The notes under the pieces are model-generated. The model did not search any database. It saw nothing but the letters and a program-made list of their open reading frames with translations, and was not told where the DNA came from. From NCBI RefSeq assembly GCF_005502435.1, contig NZ_SCOU01000003.1, positions 372,001 through 436,000 on the forward strand: a stretch of DNA of 64,000 nucleotides, written 5' to 3'. A program made the translations under genes and the position numbers. This DNA is from Methylobacillus flagellatus (GTDB taxonomy: Bacteria; Pseudomonadota; Gammaproteobacteria; Burkholderiales; Methylophilaceae). Of this stretch, positions 19,237-26,817 are shown piece by piece; positions within the stretch are counted from its first letter, which is position 1; each line of letters starts with the position of its first letter.

Positions 19237-20082
19237 CTAAGTTTCCGCCTGCCGTAGCTTGCGTGCAGCTTCTTCCTTGCGCACATCGTCGATCACACGG
19301 ATCACGCTTTTAAGATCGACCGGCTTGTTGCTCTCACGGAACCGGCCGGTCAGCACAGTCTCAGGCGTCAGATTGCCATGCGCGTACAGCGTCCAGATCT
19401 CCTTGCCATACTGGGTGCTCAGTAACTCAGGCGCAAAGCGACCGAAATAAGCGCTCAGGTTGTTCACATCACGCTCCAGCATGCTGCTGGCGTGGTTGTT
19501 ACCGGCCGCGTCCACGGCTTGCGGCAGGTCGATGATGACCGGTCCTTCGCTGCCGATGAGGATGTTGAATTCAGACAGGTCGCCGTGCACGATGCCCGCG
19601 CACAGCATGCGCACCACTTCATTGAGCAGGGTTTTATGGTGTTTGCGCGCATCCTCGGCGCTGAACTCCACGTCATTCAGCCTCGGCGCGGCGTTGCCGT
19701 GTTCGTCGGTCACCAGCTCCATGAGCAACACGCCCTCATAAAAATTATAGGGGACGGGCACACGCACACCGGCAGCGGCCAGGCGATACAAAGCATCCAC
19801 TTCGGCACTTTGCCAGGCTTCTTCCTGTGCCTTGCGGCCATACTTGGAGCCCTTTTCCATGGCACGCGCCTGACGGCTGCTTTTTACTTTGCGCCCTTCG
19901 GTGTAATCCACACTCTGGCGGAAACTGCGCTTGTTGGCTTCCTTGTAAACCTTGGCGCAGCGCACCTCATCACCACAACGCACCACATACACGGTGGCTT
20001 CCTTGCCGCTCATGAGCTGGCGGTTCACTTCATCGATCAAGCCGTCTTCGATCAGCGACTCAAGTCTTTTAGGGGTTTTCAT
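19237..20082 (-). CDS. RIO-type serine protein kinase
   Basis: A 281-residue RIO1-like atypical kinase. The ATP-binding region is GKEATVYVVRCGDEVRCAKV (about 26-45), the catalytic loop VHGDLSEFNIL, and the metal-binding loop IIDLPQAVD, as in RIO proteins in place of DFG. RIO kinases act in ribosome biogenesis in eukaryotes and archaea. The bacterial role is poorly known. The frame stays open upstream, but MKTPKRLESLIEDG is the natural start. Confidence 0.87.
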   Translation of the reverse strand: MKTPKRLESLIEDGLIDEVNRQLMSGKEATVYVVRCGDEVRCAKVYKEANKRSFRQSVDYTEGRKVKSSRQARAMEKGSKYGRKAQEEAWQSAEVDALYRLAAAGVRVPVPYNFYEGVLLMELVTDEHGNAAPRLNDVEFSAEDARKHHKTLLNEVVRMLCAGIVHGDLSEFNILIGSEGPVIIDLPQAVDAAGNNHASSMLERDVNNLSAYFGRFAPELLSTQYGKEIWTLYAHGNLTPETVLTGRFRESNKPVDLKSVIRVIDDVRKEEAARKLRQAET

Positions 20083-20140
20083 AGGGTGGATTGTAGGTGA
20101 GTTTGCTGCTTGCGCCCTCAAATGTGCAGCGGGAAGTCAC

Positions 20141-20171
20141 AAAATAAAAAGGGCCGCATATAGCGGCCCTT
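20141..20171 (-). terminator. Terminator at the end of the nitrate operon
   Basis: On the minus strand, AAGGGCCGC, a five-base loop and GCGGCCCTT form a 9-bp GC-rich stem followed by TTTTTATTTT. It lies about 80 bases after the last gene of the nitrate operon. Confidence 0.88.
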
Positions 20172-20251
20172 GCATTGCGAGCATCTTCCAGGCCCGCCGG
20201 GCTTCATCGGCCTTGGGGCATCTGGGCATGGCTGATGATGGCTAAGTGGTA

Positions 20252-20584
20252 TCAGCGGCCTTTACCACCCATGGAACCCCGGTTGAAGTCCTTGTCTCCC
20301 GGCGCGATACAGCGGCCAAAACCGAGGAAGCCGCCCTGGGTGCCATTAGGGCAGCCCTGGTTCTCCACATATTGTTTGGCGACCTGGTCGGCTTCCGCCG
20401 CCTTGCCGGTATCCACGAATTTCCAGCGTCCGTTGGGCTGCAGGATCACCTTGTCGCCTTGCGCGGTCACGGCTTCAATGTCCACGCCCGCTTTCTGTTC
20501 AGCCCACGCCGGTGTCGCATAGGCGGCGCTTAGCAAACTCATCAGCACCGCTACCGGCATCCACTTCATCACCCATCCTTGCAT
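20252..20584 (-). CDS. Small exported protein, end of nitrate operon
   Basis: A 110-residue protein that I do not recognise with certainty. A signal peptide (MKWMPVAVLMSLLSAAYATPAWA after five extra residues, read in two pieces: a basic start and a hydrophobic core) ends near Ala28. The mature part contains VTAQGDKVILQPNGRWKFVD, resembling small periplasmic proteins with a DG-x-W beta repeat. Two cysteines (GCPNG and GRCIAP) could form a disulfide, and the C-terminus is Gly-rich. GGAG seven bases upstream supports the ATG at 20584. It is 37 bases from nasA, so probably part of the operon. Confidence 0.7.
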   Translation of the reverse strand: MQGWVMKWMPVAVLMSLLSAAYATPAWAEQKAGVDIEAVTAQGDKVILQPNGRWKFVDTGKAAEADQVAKQYVENQGCPNGTQGGFLGFGRCIAPGDKDFNRGSMGGKGR

Positions 20585-20621
20585 CTTGTCTCTCCACCTC
20601 TGTCCATGATCGTTGCCTGGC

Positions 20622-23333
20622 TCAGGCCTCGTGCTTGCCGTGCAGCTTGACCAGCTGCCTTAACTCCGGCACACAGGAGCCGCATTCGGTCCCGCATTTG
20701 AGTTTGGCTTGCAAGGCGGCCAGATTGCCGCCCAGCTTGATGATATCGAGAATATCAGTTTCTGCCACATCCAGACAGTTGCAGATGATCTTGCCGCGGC
20801 TACGCTGGCCGCTGGGCGGGCTGCTGAGTGGTGCCAGTGCCCAGCGTCGCAGTTCATCCGTGAACTGGCCGTTGGCCATCACTTCCTTGAGCCAGGCGGT
20901 CGCCAATATCTCGCCGACCAGGCGCACACCGATCACCTGGTCAGCCTCGACCAGAATGCGTTTGGAGATGCCGCGCTTGGCATCGCGGTAATTGAGCATG
21001 GGCACCTCGTCACCCATGCCCAGCAGCAGGTCTAGCTCGGCGATGATGGCCGGGTCCGGTGTGGCATGGTGAGCCGCCCGCAGGATCACCGTCCCTTCCC
21101 CGCGTCCGAACAGGCCACAACTGGCAAAATCAAACTTGGCCAGCAAGCTGCGCAGCTGTTGCAGCAAGGCCAGATTGGCACCCGAGGTGCGCATCACGGT
21201 CATGCGCCAGGGCAGGTCGATCTTCTCGACCTTGACCGCTGCGTGCTTGAGCTCCGGCTGCTTGGAGATACGGTCAAAGGCGCTGGGCATCAGCGCATTG
21301 ACGCCCAGCCCGCTCATATACTGGCTGCCCCAGTGCATGGGAATGAATGTCTGTGCCGGTGCCATGTCCGCCGAACTGTGCGCGGGCAGGATCAGCGTGC
21401 CGCGCTTGTTGCTGACTTTGACCAGATCGCCATGCTGGATGCTGCGGCGCTGCATGTCGTTGGCATGCATGAGGATGGCCGGTTCTTCCACATGATTGAA
21501 CAGTTGCGCCACCGTGCCGGTGCGGCTCATGCCATGCCATTGGTCACGCAGGCGACCGCTGTTCAGATGCAAGGGGTGACGCGCATCGGTCTTCTCGGCA
21601 GTGGCGCGGTAGATGGTGTTGGCAAAGCGCGCCTTGCCATCTTCCTGTTCGAATACGCCATCGCTATACAGCCGTGGTTTGCCAGTGCTTGCTCCGGCCG
21701 GGAACGGCCACTGCTGTGGACCTTGAGCATCCAGTAGCGCATAACTGAGGCCGGTGATATCCAAATCCCGGCCGCGTGTGGTCTCGCGGTGTTCGTTGAA
21801 GACCTGCTCCGCTTGCGTATACGGGAACAGGGTTTCGGCATCCGCTGCCTGCTCCAGCAAGGCGCCAAGCCGGTGGGCAAAATCAACGGCGATCTGCCAA
21901 TCCGCACGTGCTTCTGCAGGGGCGGCCAGTGCCGGACGCACATGCGTGATGCGGCGCTCGGAATTGGTCACCGTGCCTTCTTTCTCCCCCCAGGTGGTGG
22001 CGGGCAGCAGCACATCGGCGAATTCGGTGGTCTCGGTGTCGTGATAGGCTTCCTGCAGCACCACCAGCTCGGCTTTGCCCAGCGCGTCGCGCACGCTGTT
22101 GAGATCCGGCATGGATTGCGCGGGGTTGGTGCAGGCGATCCATACAGCTTTGATACTGCCATCACGCAGGCCGTTGAACATCTCCACGGCGGTCTTGCCT
22201 GGGCGTTCCGGCACGCTGGCTATGCCCCACAGTCGCGCGACTTCGGCGCGGTGCTGGGCATTGGCCAGATCGCGGTGACCGGACAGCAAGGTGGCCATGC
22301 CGCCGACTTCGCGGCCGCCCATGGCGTTGGGCTGGCCGGTCAGCGACAGCGGGCCGGTGCCCAGCTTGCCGATCTGCCCGGTGGCCAGATGCAGGTTGAT
22401 CAGTGCGGCATTCTTGTCGGTGCCGCTGGTGGACTGGTTCAGGCCCTGGCAATACATGGACAAGGTCGGCCCGGTACCGAACCATTGCGCTGCCGTCATC
22501 AGGTCGGCTTCCTTGATGCCGCAGATATCGGCCACCATCTTGGGCGTGTATTCACGCACCGTGTTCTTCAGCGCGTCAAAGCCAGTGGTGTGCGCCTGGA
22601 TGTAGCGCGTGTCCAGCAGGCCTTCCCATAGCATCAGATGCAGCATGCCATTGAACAGCGCGACATCGGTGCCGGGCAGGATGGGCAAGTGCAGGTCGGC
22701 TGCTTCGGCAGTATCGGTACGCCGCGGGTCGACCACTACGATCTTCAGATCCGGGTTTTTGGCCCTGGCGTCTTCGATGCGGCGATACAGGATGGGGTGC
22801 GCATAGGCGGTGTTGGAGCCGGCGATGAACAGACAACGCGTATGGTCGATGTCCTCGTAGCAGGCCGGCGGCGCATCCGCACCCAGCGTGGTCTTGTAGC
22901 CGGCCACGGCCGAGGACATGCACAAGCGCGAGTTGGTATCGACGTTGTTGGTGCCGATCAGGCCCTTGGCCAGCTTGTTGAAGACGTAGTAGTCCTCGGT
23001 CAGCAATTGGCCGGAGATGTAAAAGGCCACCGCGTCCGGGCCATGCTCACGGATGATACTGGCGAAGCGTTCGGCCACATGGTCCAGTGCCTCATCCCAG
23101 CTGGCCCGTTGACGGTGCTCGCTGCGCTTGCGGCGCAGTTCCGGGAACAGCGCGCGTGCATCCGGTTTGGCGGTCAGGTGTAGCGTGGAGCCTTTGGTGC
23201 ACAGACGGCCGAAATTGGCCGGATGATCCGGGTCGCCACGCACGCCGGTGATCTTGCCCGCCTCGGCTTCAATGATGACGCCGCAGCCTACACCGCAGTA
23301 GCAGCAGGTGCTTTTTGTTTCAGTGACCGCCAA
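20622..23333 (-). CDS. nasA: Assimilatory nitrate reductase catalytic subunit
   Basis: A cytoplasmic Mo-bis-MGD enzyme that reduces nitrate to nitrite. The 903-residue protein has an N-terminal [4Fe-4S] site (Cys10 or 11, Cys13, Cys17, Cys45), the molybdenum ligand Cys in SRLCMSSAV, and a C-terminal BFD-type [2Fe-2S] domain (CNCLDVAET then CGTECGSC, last 60 residues) for electron entry. The start codon is TTG, directly abutting the nirD stop (TAATTG), so translation is probably coupled. It lies between nirD and a small exported protein. Confidence 0.95.
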   Translation of the reverse strand: MAVTETKSTCCYCGVGCGVIIEAEAGKITGVRGDPDHPANFGRLCTKGSTLHLTAKPDARALFPELRRKRSEHRQRASWDEALDHVAERFASIIREHGPDAVAFYISGQLLTEDYYVFNKLAKGLIGTNNVDTNSRLCMSSAVAGYKTTLGADAPPACYEDIDHTRCLFIAGSNTAYAHPILYRRIEDARAKNPDLKIVVVDPRRTDTAEAADLHLPILPGTDVALFNGMLHLMLWEGLLDTRYIQAHTTGFDALKNTVREYTPKMVADICGIKEADLMTAAQWFGTGPTLSMYCQGLNQSTSGTDKNAALINLHLATGQIGKLGTGPLSLTGQPNAMGGREVGGMATLLSGHRDLANAQHRAEVARLWGIASVPERPGKTAVEMFNGLRDGSIKAVWIACTNPAQSMPDLNSVRDALGKAELVVLQEAYHDTETTEFADVLLPATTWGEKEGTVTNSERRITHVRPALAAPAEARADWQIAVDFAHRLGALLEQAADAETLFPYTQAEQVFNEHRETTRGRDLDITGLSYALLDAQGPQQWPFPAGASTGKPRLYSDGVFEQEDGKARFANTIYRATAEKTDARHPLHLNSGRLRDQWHGMSRTGTVAQLFNHVEEPAILMHANDMQRRSIQHGDLVKVSNKRGTLILPAHSSADMAPAQTFIPMHWGSQYMSGLGVNALMPSAFDRISKQPELKHAAVKVEKIDLPWRMTVMRTSGANLALLQQLRSLLAKFDFASCGLFGRGEGTVILRAAHHATPDPAIIAELDLLLGMGDEVPMLNYRDAKRGISKRILVEADQVIGVRLVGEILATAWLKEVMANGQFTDELRRWALAPLSSPPSGQRSRGKIICNCLDVAETDILDIIKLGGNLAALQAKLKCGTECGSCVPELRQLVKLHGKHEA

Positions 23334-23645
23334 TTAGAGCTCCAGATACACCATGTCGTCTTCGACTTTAACAGCAAAGCAGGCGGTATGGCCTTCATCC
23401 GGTTCTTCCGCGTCGCCACTGACCAGGCTGATCTTCCAGCTGTGCAAGGGGCAGGCCACTTTGTCACCGTAGACGATGCCTTGCGACAGCGGGCCACCTT
23501 TGTGCGGGCACTTGTTGTGCAGGGCGAACACCTGGTCGTCCTCGGTGCGGAATACGGCGATCTCGCCCTTGGCGCTGTTGATGACGCGCGAGCCCAGACG
23601 CGGGATATCGGCGAGCGGTGTGATTTTGATCCAGTGGTTCATCAT
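23334..23645 (-). CDS. nirD: Nitrite reductase small subunit, Rieske-type
   Basis: NirD pairs with NirB in NADH-dependent reduction of nitrite to ammonium. The 103-residue protein has a Rieske fold with both ligand boxes intact: CPHKGG and CPLHSW. This differs from E. coli NirD, where the ligands are missing. Two adjacent ATGs are possible (23645, 23642). It lies, unusually, apart from nirB, with narK and a kinase/phosphatase gene between them. Confidence 0.93.
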   Translation of the reverse strand: MMNHWIKITPLADIPRLGSRVINSAKGEIAVFRTEDDQVFALHNKCPHKGGPLSQGIVYGDKVACPLHSWKISLVSGDAEEPDEGHTACFAVKVEDDMVYLEL

Positions 23646-23651
23646 TCTCTT

Positions 23652-25346
23652 TCAGGAAACAAGCAACAAATAAATCAGTAATACATTCACGACCGTGGAC
23701 AGCAGCGCGATCCACTGCCATTTGATCAGTCGTGCACGTGCGATGAGTGGCGTGCGCTGCGGTGGCAGGATAGGCTTGAGTTCGCCCTGTTCCAGCGCCA
23801 GCAGCAACTCCTCTGCGGTTTCAAACCGGGCAGCGGGGTCGCGTGCCACGGCTTTGAGCAGGATATTCTCCAGCCAGTGTGGAATGTCTGGCCGGTAACG
23901 TGTGGGCGGTACCGGGTCACCAAAACGCGGGTGCTGGAACGGCTCGATCTCACCATAGGGGTAGCGCCGTGTCAGCAGGTGATACAGCGTGACACCGGCG
24001 GCATACAGGTCGGTGGCCACGCTGGCGGTCGGGTCTTCGAACAGCTCGGGCGCCATGAAGCTGGGCGTGCCCGGGTTATGCATGGCCGGGATATGCGCCA
24101 TGCCGGTGTTCAGCGCCACACCCAGGTCCAGGATACGTAAGTGGTTACTTTCGTCCAGATGCAGATTGGCAGGCTTGATGTCGCGATGCAGGATGTTGAG
24201 TCTGTGCAGCGCGCCCAGGCCGCGCATCAGCTGTATGCCTAGCCCCGCCGTCTGGCTGCTGCTGTAATGATGGCCCTGATCCAGGCGGCGTTGCAGGGTG
24301 GCCCCCACATGCCAGCTCATCACGTAATACAGCGCAGTACGCTGCTCCATGCTGAGCGGCAGCACCTGTGGCACATAGCGTGACACCACGCGGCGTGCCA
24401 GCCATTCTTCATTGAGTAGCGCCTGCATGCTGTCGTGGTCCTCCGCCAGCGCGGGGTGCAAGGTCTTCAATACGAATGCCTGGCCACTTTGCTGGTGCCG
24501 CACCCGGTACAGCAGGCTGACACGGGATTCGTGCAGCAGCTCCTGCACTTCAAAGGCATCGATGTGCTCGCCTGCTTTGAACTTGGGCGGCACGGCTAAC
24601 TGACTCGCAGCAGACAGCAGATCGCTGAGCGAGTCTGCCCCCAGCGCGTCCACGCGTACTACCAGCGCAGTGACATTGTCCTGGCTGCCAGCACTGAGTG
24701 CGCTCCTGAGTAAGTGGTCGCTGACCATCTGCGGGTTGTCGTACAGGCCTAGCGTGTGGTGGATGGCTTTCTGACCCAGCGGCTCCCATACGCCATCGGT
24801 GAGCAGGGCATAGACGTCACCAGCCTGCATGGCACCTTCGGCATAGTCCACGGCCAGGTGCTGATCCAGCCCGACCGCGCGTTTCAACACATGGCGCATG
24901 TCCGGCCTGTCCCACACATGGTCGGTGGTCAGCTGAGCCAGTTCGCCGTTACGCAAGCAGTAGATGCGCGTGTCGCCGATGTGCGCCATGTAGTAGCGCT
25001 GGCCACGCAGTACCAGTAACGACAAGGTAGTGGCCATGCCAGCCAGGTCGCGGTTGGCGGCGGCTTGCGCCAGCAGCCAGCGGTTGGCGGCTGTCAACAC
25101 CTTGTCCAGCGCAGTATGCACTTCCCAGGTGTCAGGCGTGGCGTAGTAATCGGACAACACGCTGCGTACCGTCATCTCGGCCGCTTCACGGCCACCGGCA
25201 TTGCCACTGACGCCATCAGCCACGGCCAGCAGTGCACCTTTGCTGGTCAATGGCTCGCCGGGTGGCGTGACCACGCCGCAATAATCTTCATTGCGGGGGC
25301 GCAGCCCGGTCTGGCTGCTTTGACCTACGCGTATCTTCAAGCTCAT
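23652..25346 (-). CDS. Fused PP2C phosphatase / Ser-Thr kinase, membrane-anchored
   Basis: A 564-residue two-domain signalling protein. Residues 1-235 are a PP2C phosphatase with all metal-binding acids in place (NED 19-21, ADG 43-45, TDG 183-185, QDN 222-224). Residues 262-530 are a protein kinase with HRDIKPAN (387-394), DLG instead of DFG (407-409) and APE (432-434), but no glycine-rich loop before Lys294. One membrane helix ends the protein. It sits 6 bases before nirD, inside the nitrate operon. Similar genes occur in nitrate clusters of Pseudomonas, to my knowledge without a proven role. Confidence 0.88.
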   Translation of the reverse strand: MSLKIRVGQSSQTGLRPRNEDYCGVVTPPGEPLTSKGALLAVADGVSGNAGGREAAEMTVRSVLSDYYATPDTWEVHTALDKVLTAANRWLLAQAAANRDLAGMATTLSLLVLRGQRYYMAHIGDTRIYCLRNGELAQLTTDHVWDRPDMRHVLKRAVGLDQHLAVDYAEGAMQAGDVYALLTDGVWEPLGQKAIHHTLGLYDNPQMVSDHLLRSALSAGSQDNVTALVVRVDALGADSLSDLLSAASQLAVPPKFKAGEHIDAFEVQELLHESRVSLLYRVRHQQSGQAFVLKTLHPALAEDHDSMQALLNEEWLARRVVSRYVPQVLPLSMEQRTALYYVMSWHVGATLQRRLDQGHHYSSSQTAGLGIQLMRGLGALHRLNILHRDIKPANLHLDESNHLRILDLGVALNTGMAHIPAMHNPGTPSFMAPELFEDPTASVATDLYAAGVTLYHLLTRRYPYGEIEPFQHPRFGDPVPPTRYRPDIPHWLENILLKAVARDPAARFETAEELLLALEQGELKPILPPQRTPLIARARLIKWQWIALLSTVVNVLLIYLLLVS

Positions 25347-25398
25347 GGCAGGCGGCCCAGGGCGACTTGGTCTGCGTAGCGTATCATCGATGAGCCGT

Positions 25399-26610
25399 TT
25401 ATACCTTGGCCGAGGTCATGGCGGCCGACCCCCAGGTGGTGCGCCAGCGGTTCTTTACGCCGGTCAAACCCAGGATGGCCAGCACTGCCAGGCCAGCAAA
25501 GATCAGCAGGCCGATCTGGTAGCTGCCTGTCATCTGCTTGAACCAGCCCAGACTGGCCGCTAGGTAGAAACCGCCGATGCCGCCTGCCATGCCGACCAGG
25601 CCGGTCATCACGCCGATCTCCTTGCGGAAGCGCTGCGGCACCAACTGGAACACGGCGCCATTGCCCATCCCCAGCACGGCCATCACCGGAATGGTGACCA
25701 GCAGCGCGCTGGTCAGGCTGGGCTGCCCCAGGCTCATGATGACCAGCAACACACTGGCCAGCCCATACATCAGCAGCAGGGTGCGTATACCGCCGACACG
25801 GTCGGCGATGTAGCCGCCTATCGGGCGTACCAGTGAGCCTGCGAACACACAGGCCGCCGTGGCATAACCGGCCACCACCGGGCCCAGGCTGTACAGATCG
25901 TTGAAATAGATGGTCAGCGAAGACGCCAGGCCGACGAAACCACCAAAGGTCACGCTGTAGAAGAACATGAACCACCAGGCGTCCTTGTCCTTGAGGATGG
26001 CCAGATACTGGCTCAGGGATTTGGCGGGAGGCGCATCCGGGCTGTCCTTGGCATAGATCATGTACACCACCAGTACGATCAGCAGCGGGATCAGTGCCAA
26101 GCCGAATACATTGTTCCAGCCGAACGCGACGGCCAGGCCGGGGGCGAACAGCGCCGCGAACACGGTGCCGGAGTTGCCAGCACCGGCGATGCCGAGCGCC
26201 GTGCCCTGATGTTCGGGAGGATACCAGCGCGAGGCCAACGGTAGTGCCACGGCGAAGGACGCACCGGCCACCCCTAGGAACATGCCCAGCAGCAGGGCTT
26301 GCTGGAAATTCTGGATGCCATGCAGCCAGGCCGTGGCCAGTGCCGTGATGACGATGAGCTGACCGATCAGGCCGGCCATCTTGGGCTTGATCTGATCCAC
26401 CAGCACGCCCATGACGATACGCAGCAGCGCACCGGCCAAGACCGGCGTGGCCACCATCAGGCCTTTTTGTGCCGGGCTCAGTACCAGATCGGTGGCGATC
26501 TGGACCGCCAGTGGGCCCAGTAACACCCAGACCATGAAACTCAGGTCGAAATACAGGAATGCCGAAAATAGCGTGGGTTTGTGCCCAGCCTGCCAGAAAC
26601 TCTTTTGCAT
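25399..26610 (-). CDS. narK: Nitrate/nitrite transporter, MFS (NarK/NasA type)
   Basis: A 403-residue major facilitator protein with about twelve hydrophobic segments. It shows the nitrate-porter glycine-rich signatures GIAGAGNSGTVFAALFAPG (near residue 140) and GMAGGIGGFYLA (near residue 340), and a conserved Arg in the second helix region. It would import nitrate or export nitrite at the inner membrane. GGAG lies just before the ATG. It follows nirB after 207 bases, which include a REP-like repeat. Confidence 0.93.
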   Translation of the reverse strand: MQKSFWQAGHKPTLFSAFLYFDLSFMVWVLLGPLAVQIATDLVLSPAQKGLMVATPVLAGALLRIVMGVLVDQIKPKMAGLIGQLIVITALATAWLHGIQNFQQALLLGMFLGVAGASFAVALPLASRWYPPEHQGTALGIAGAGNSGTVFAALFAPGLAVAFGWNNVFGLALIPLLIVLVVYMIYAKDSPDAPPAKSLSQYLAILKDKDAWWFMFFYSVTFGGFVGLASSLTIYFNDLYSLGPVVAGYATAACVFAGSLVRPIGGYIADRVGGIRTLLLMYGLASVLLVIMSLGQPSLTSALLVTIPVMAVLGMGNGAVFQLVPQRFRKEIGVMTGLVGMAGGIGGFYLAASLGWFKQMTGSYQIGLLIFAGLAVLAILGLTGVKNRWRTTWGSAAMTSAKV

Positions 26611-26757
26611 GACGTGCTCCTCAATGTGTTGACCTTACCCCGGCTTGTCTCGCAAGCGCATGGGGGAGGTGATTCAGGGTGGGTGATGTGTCTTGCACTC
26701 ACCCATCGGTTAACGGATGCGATGATCTTGCCGCAAGCACATCTCACCATCGCCTGA

Positions 26758-26785
26758 CTGGATTCCGGCTTGTGCCGGAATGACG
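26758..26785. repeat. 28-bp REP-like palindromic repeat (single copy)
   Basis: The unit CTGGATTCCGGC, TTGT, GCCGGAATGACG is a near-perfect hairpin in the nirB-narK gap. It differs at only four positions from the 28-bp repeat found twice, in inverted orientation, at 42623-42744, so both belong to one dispersed family with the ATTCC(N)GGAAT core. Confidence 0.75.
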
Positions 26786-26817
26786 GTCTGTGGATCTGCC
26801 CAGGCCTACCATGCTGG

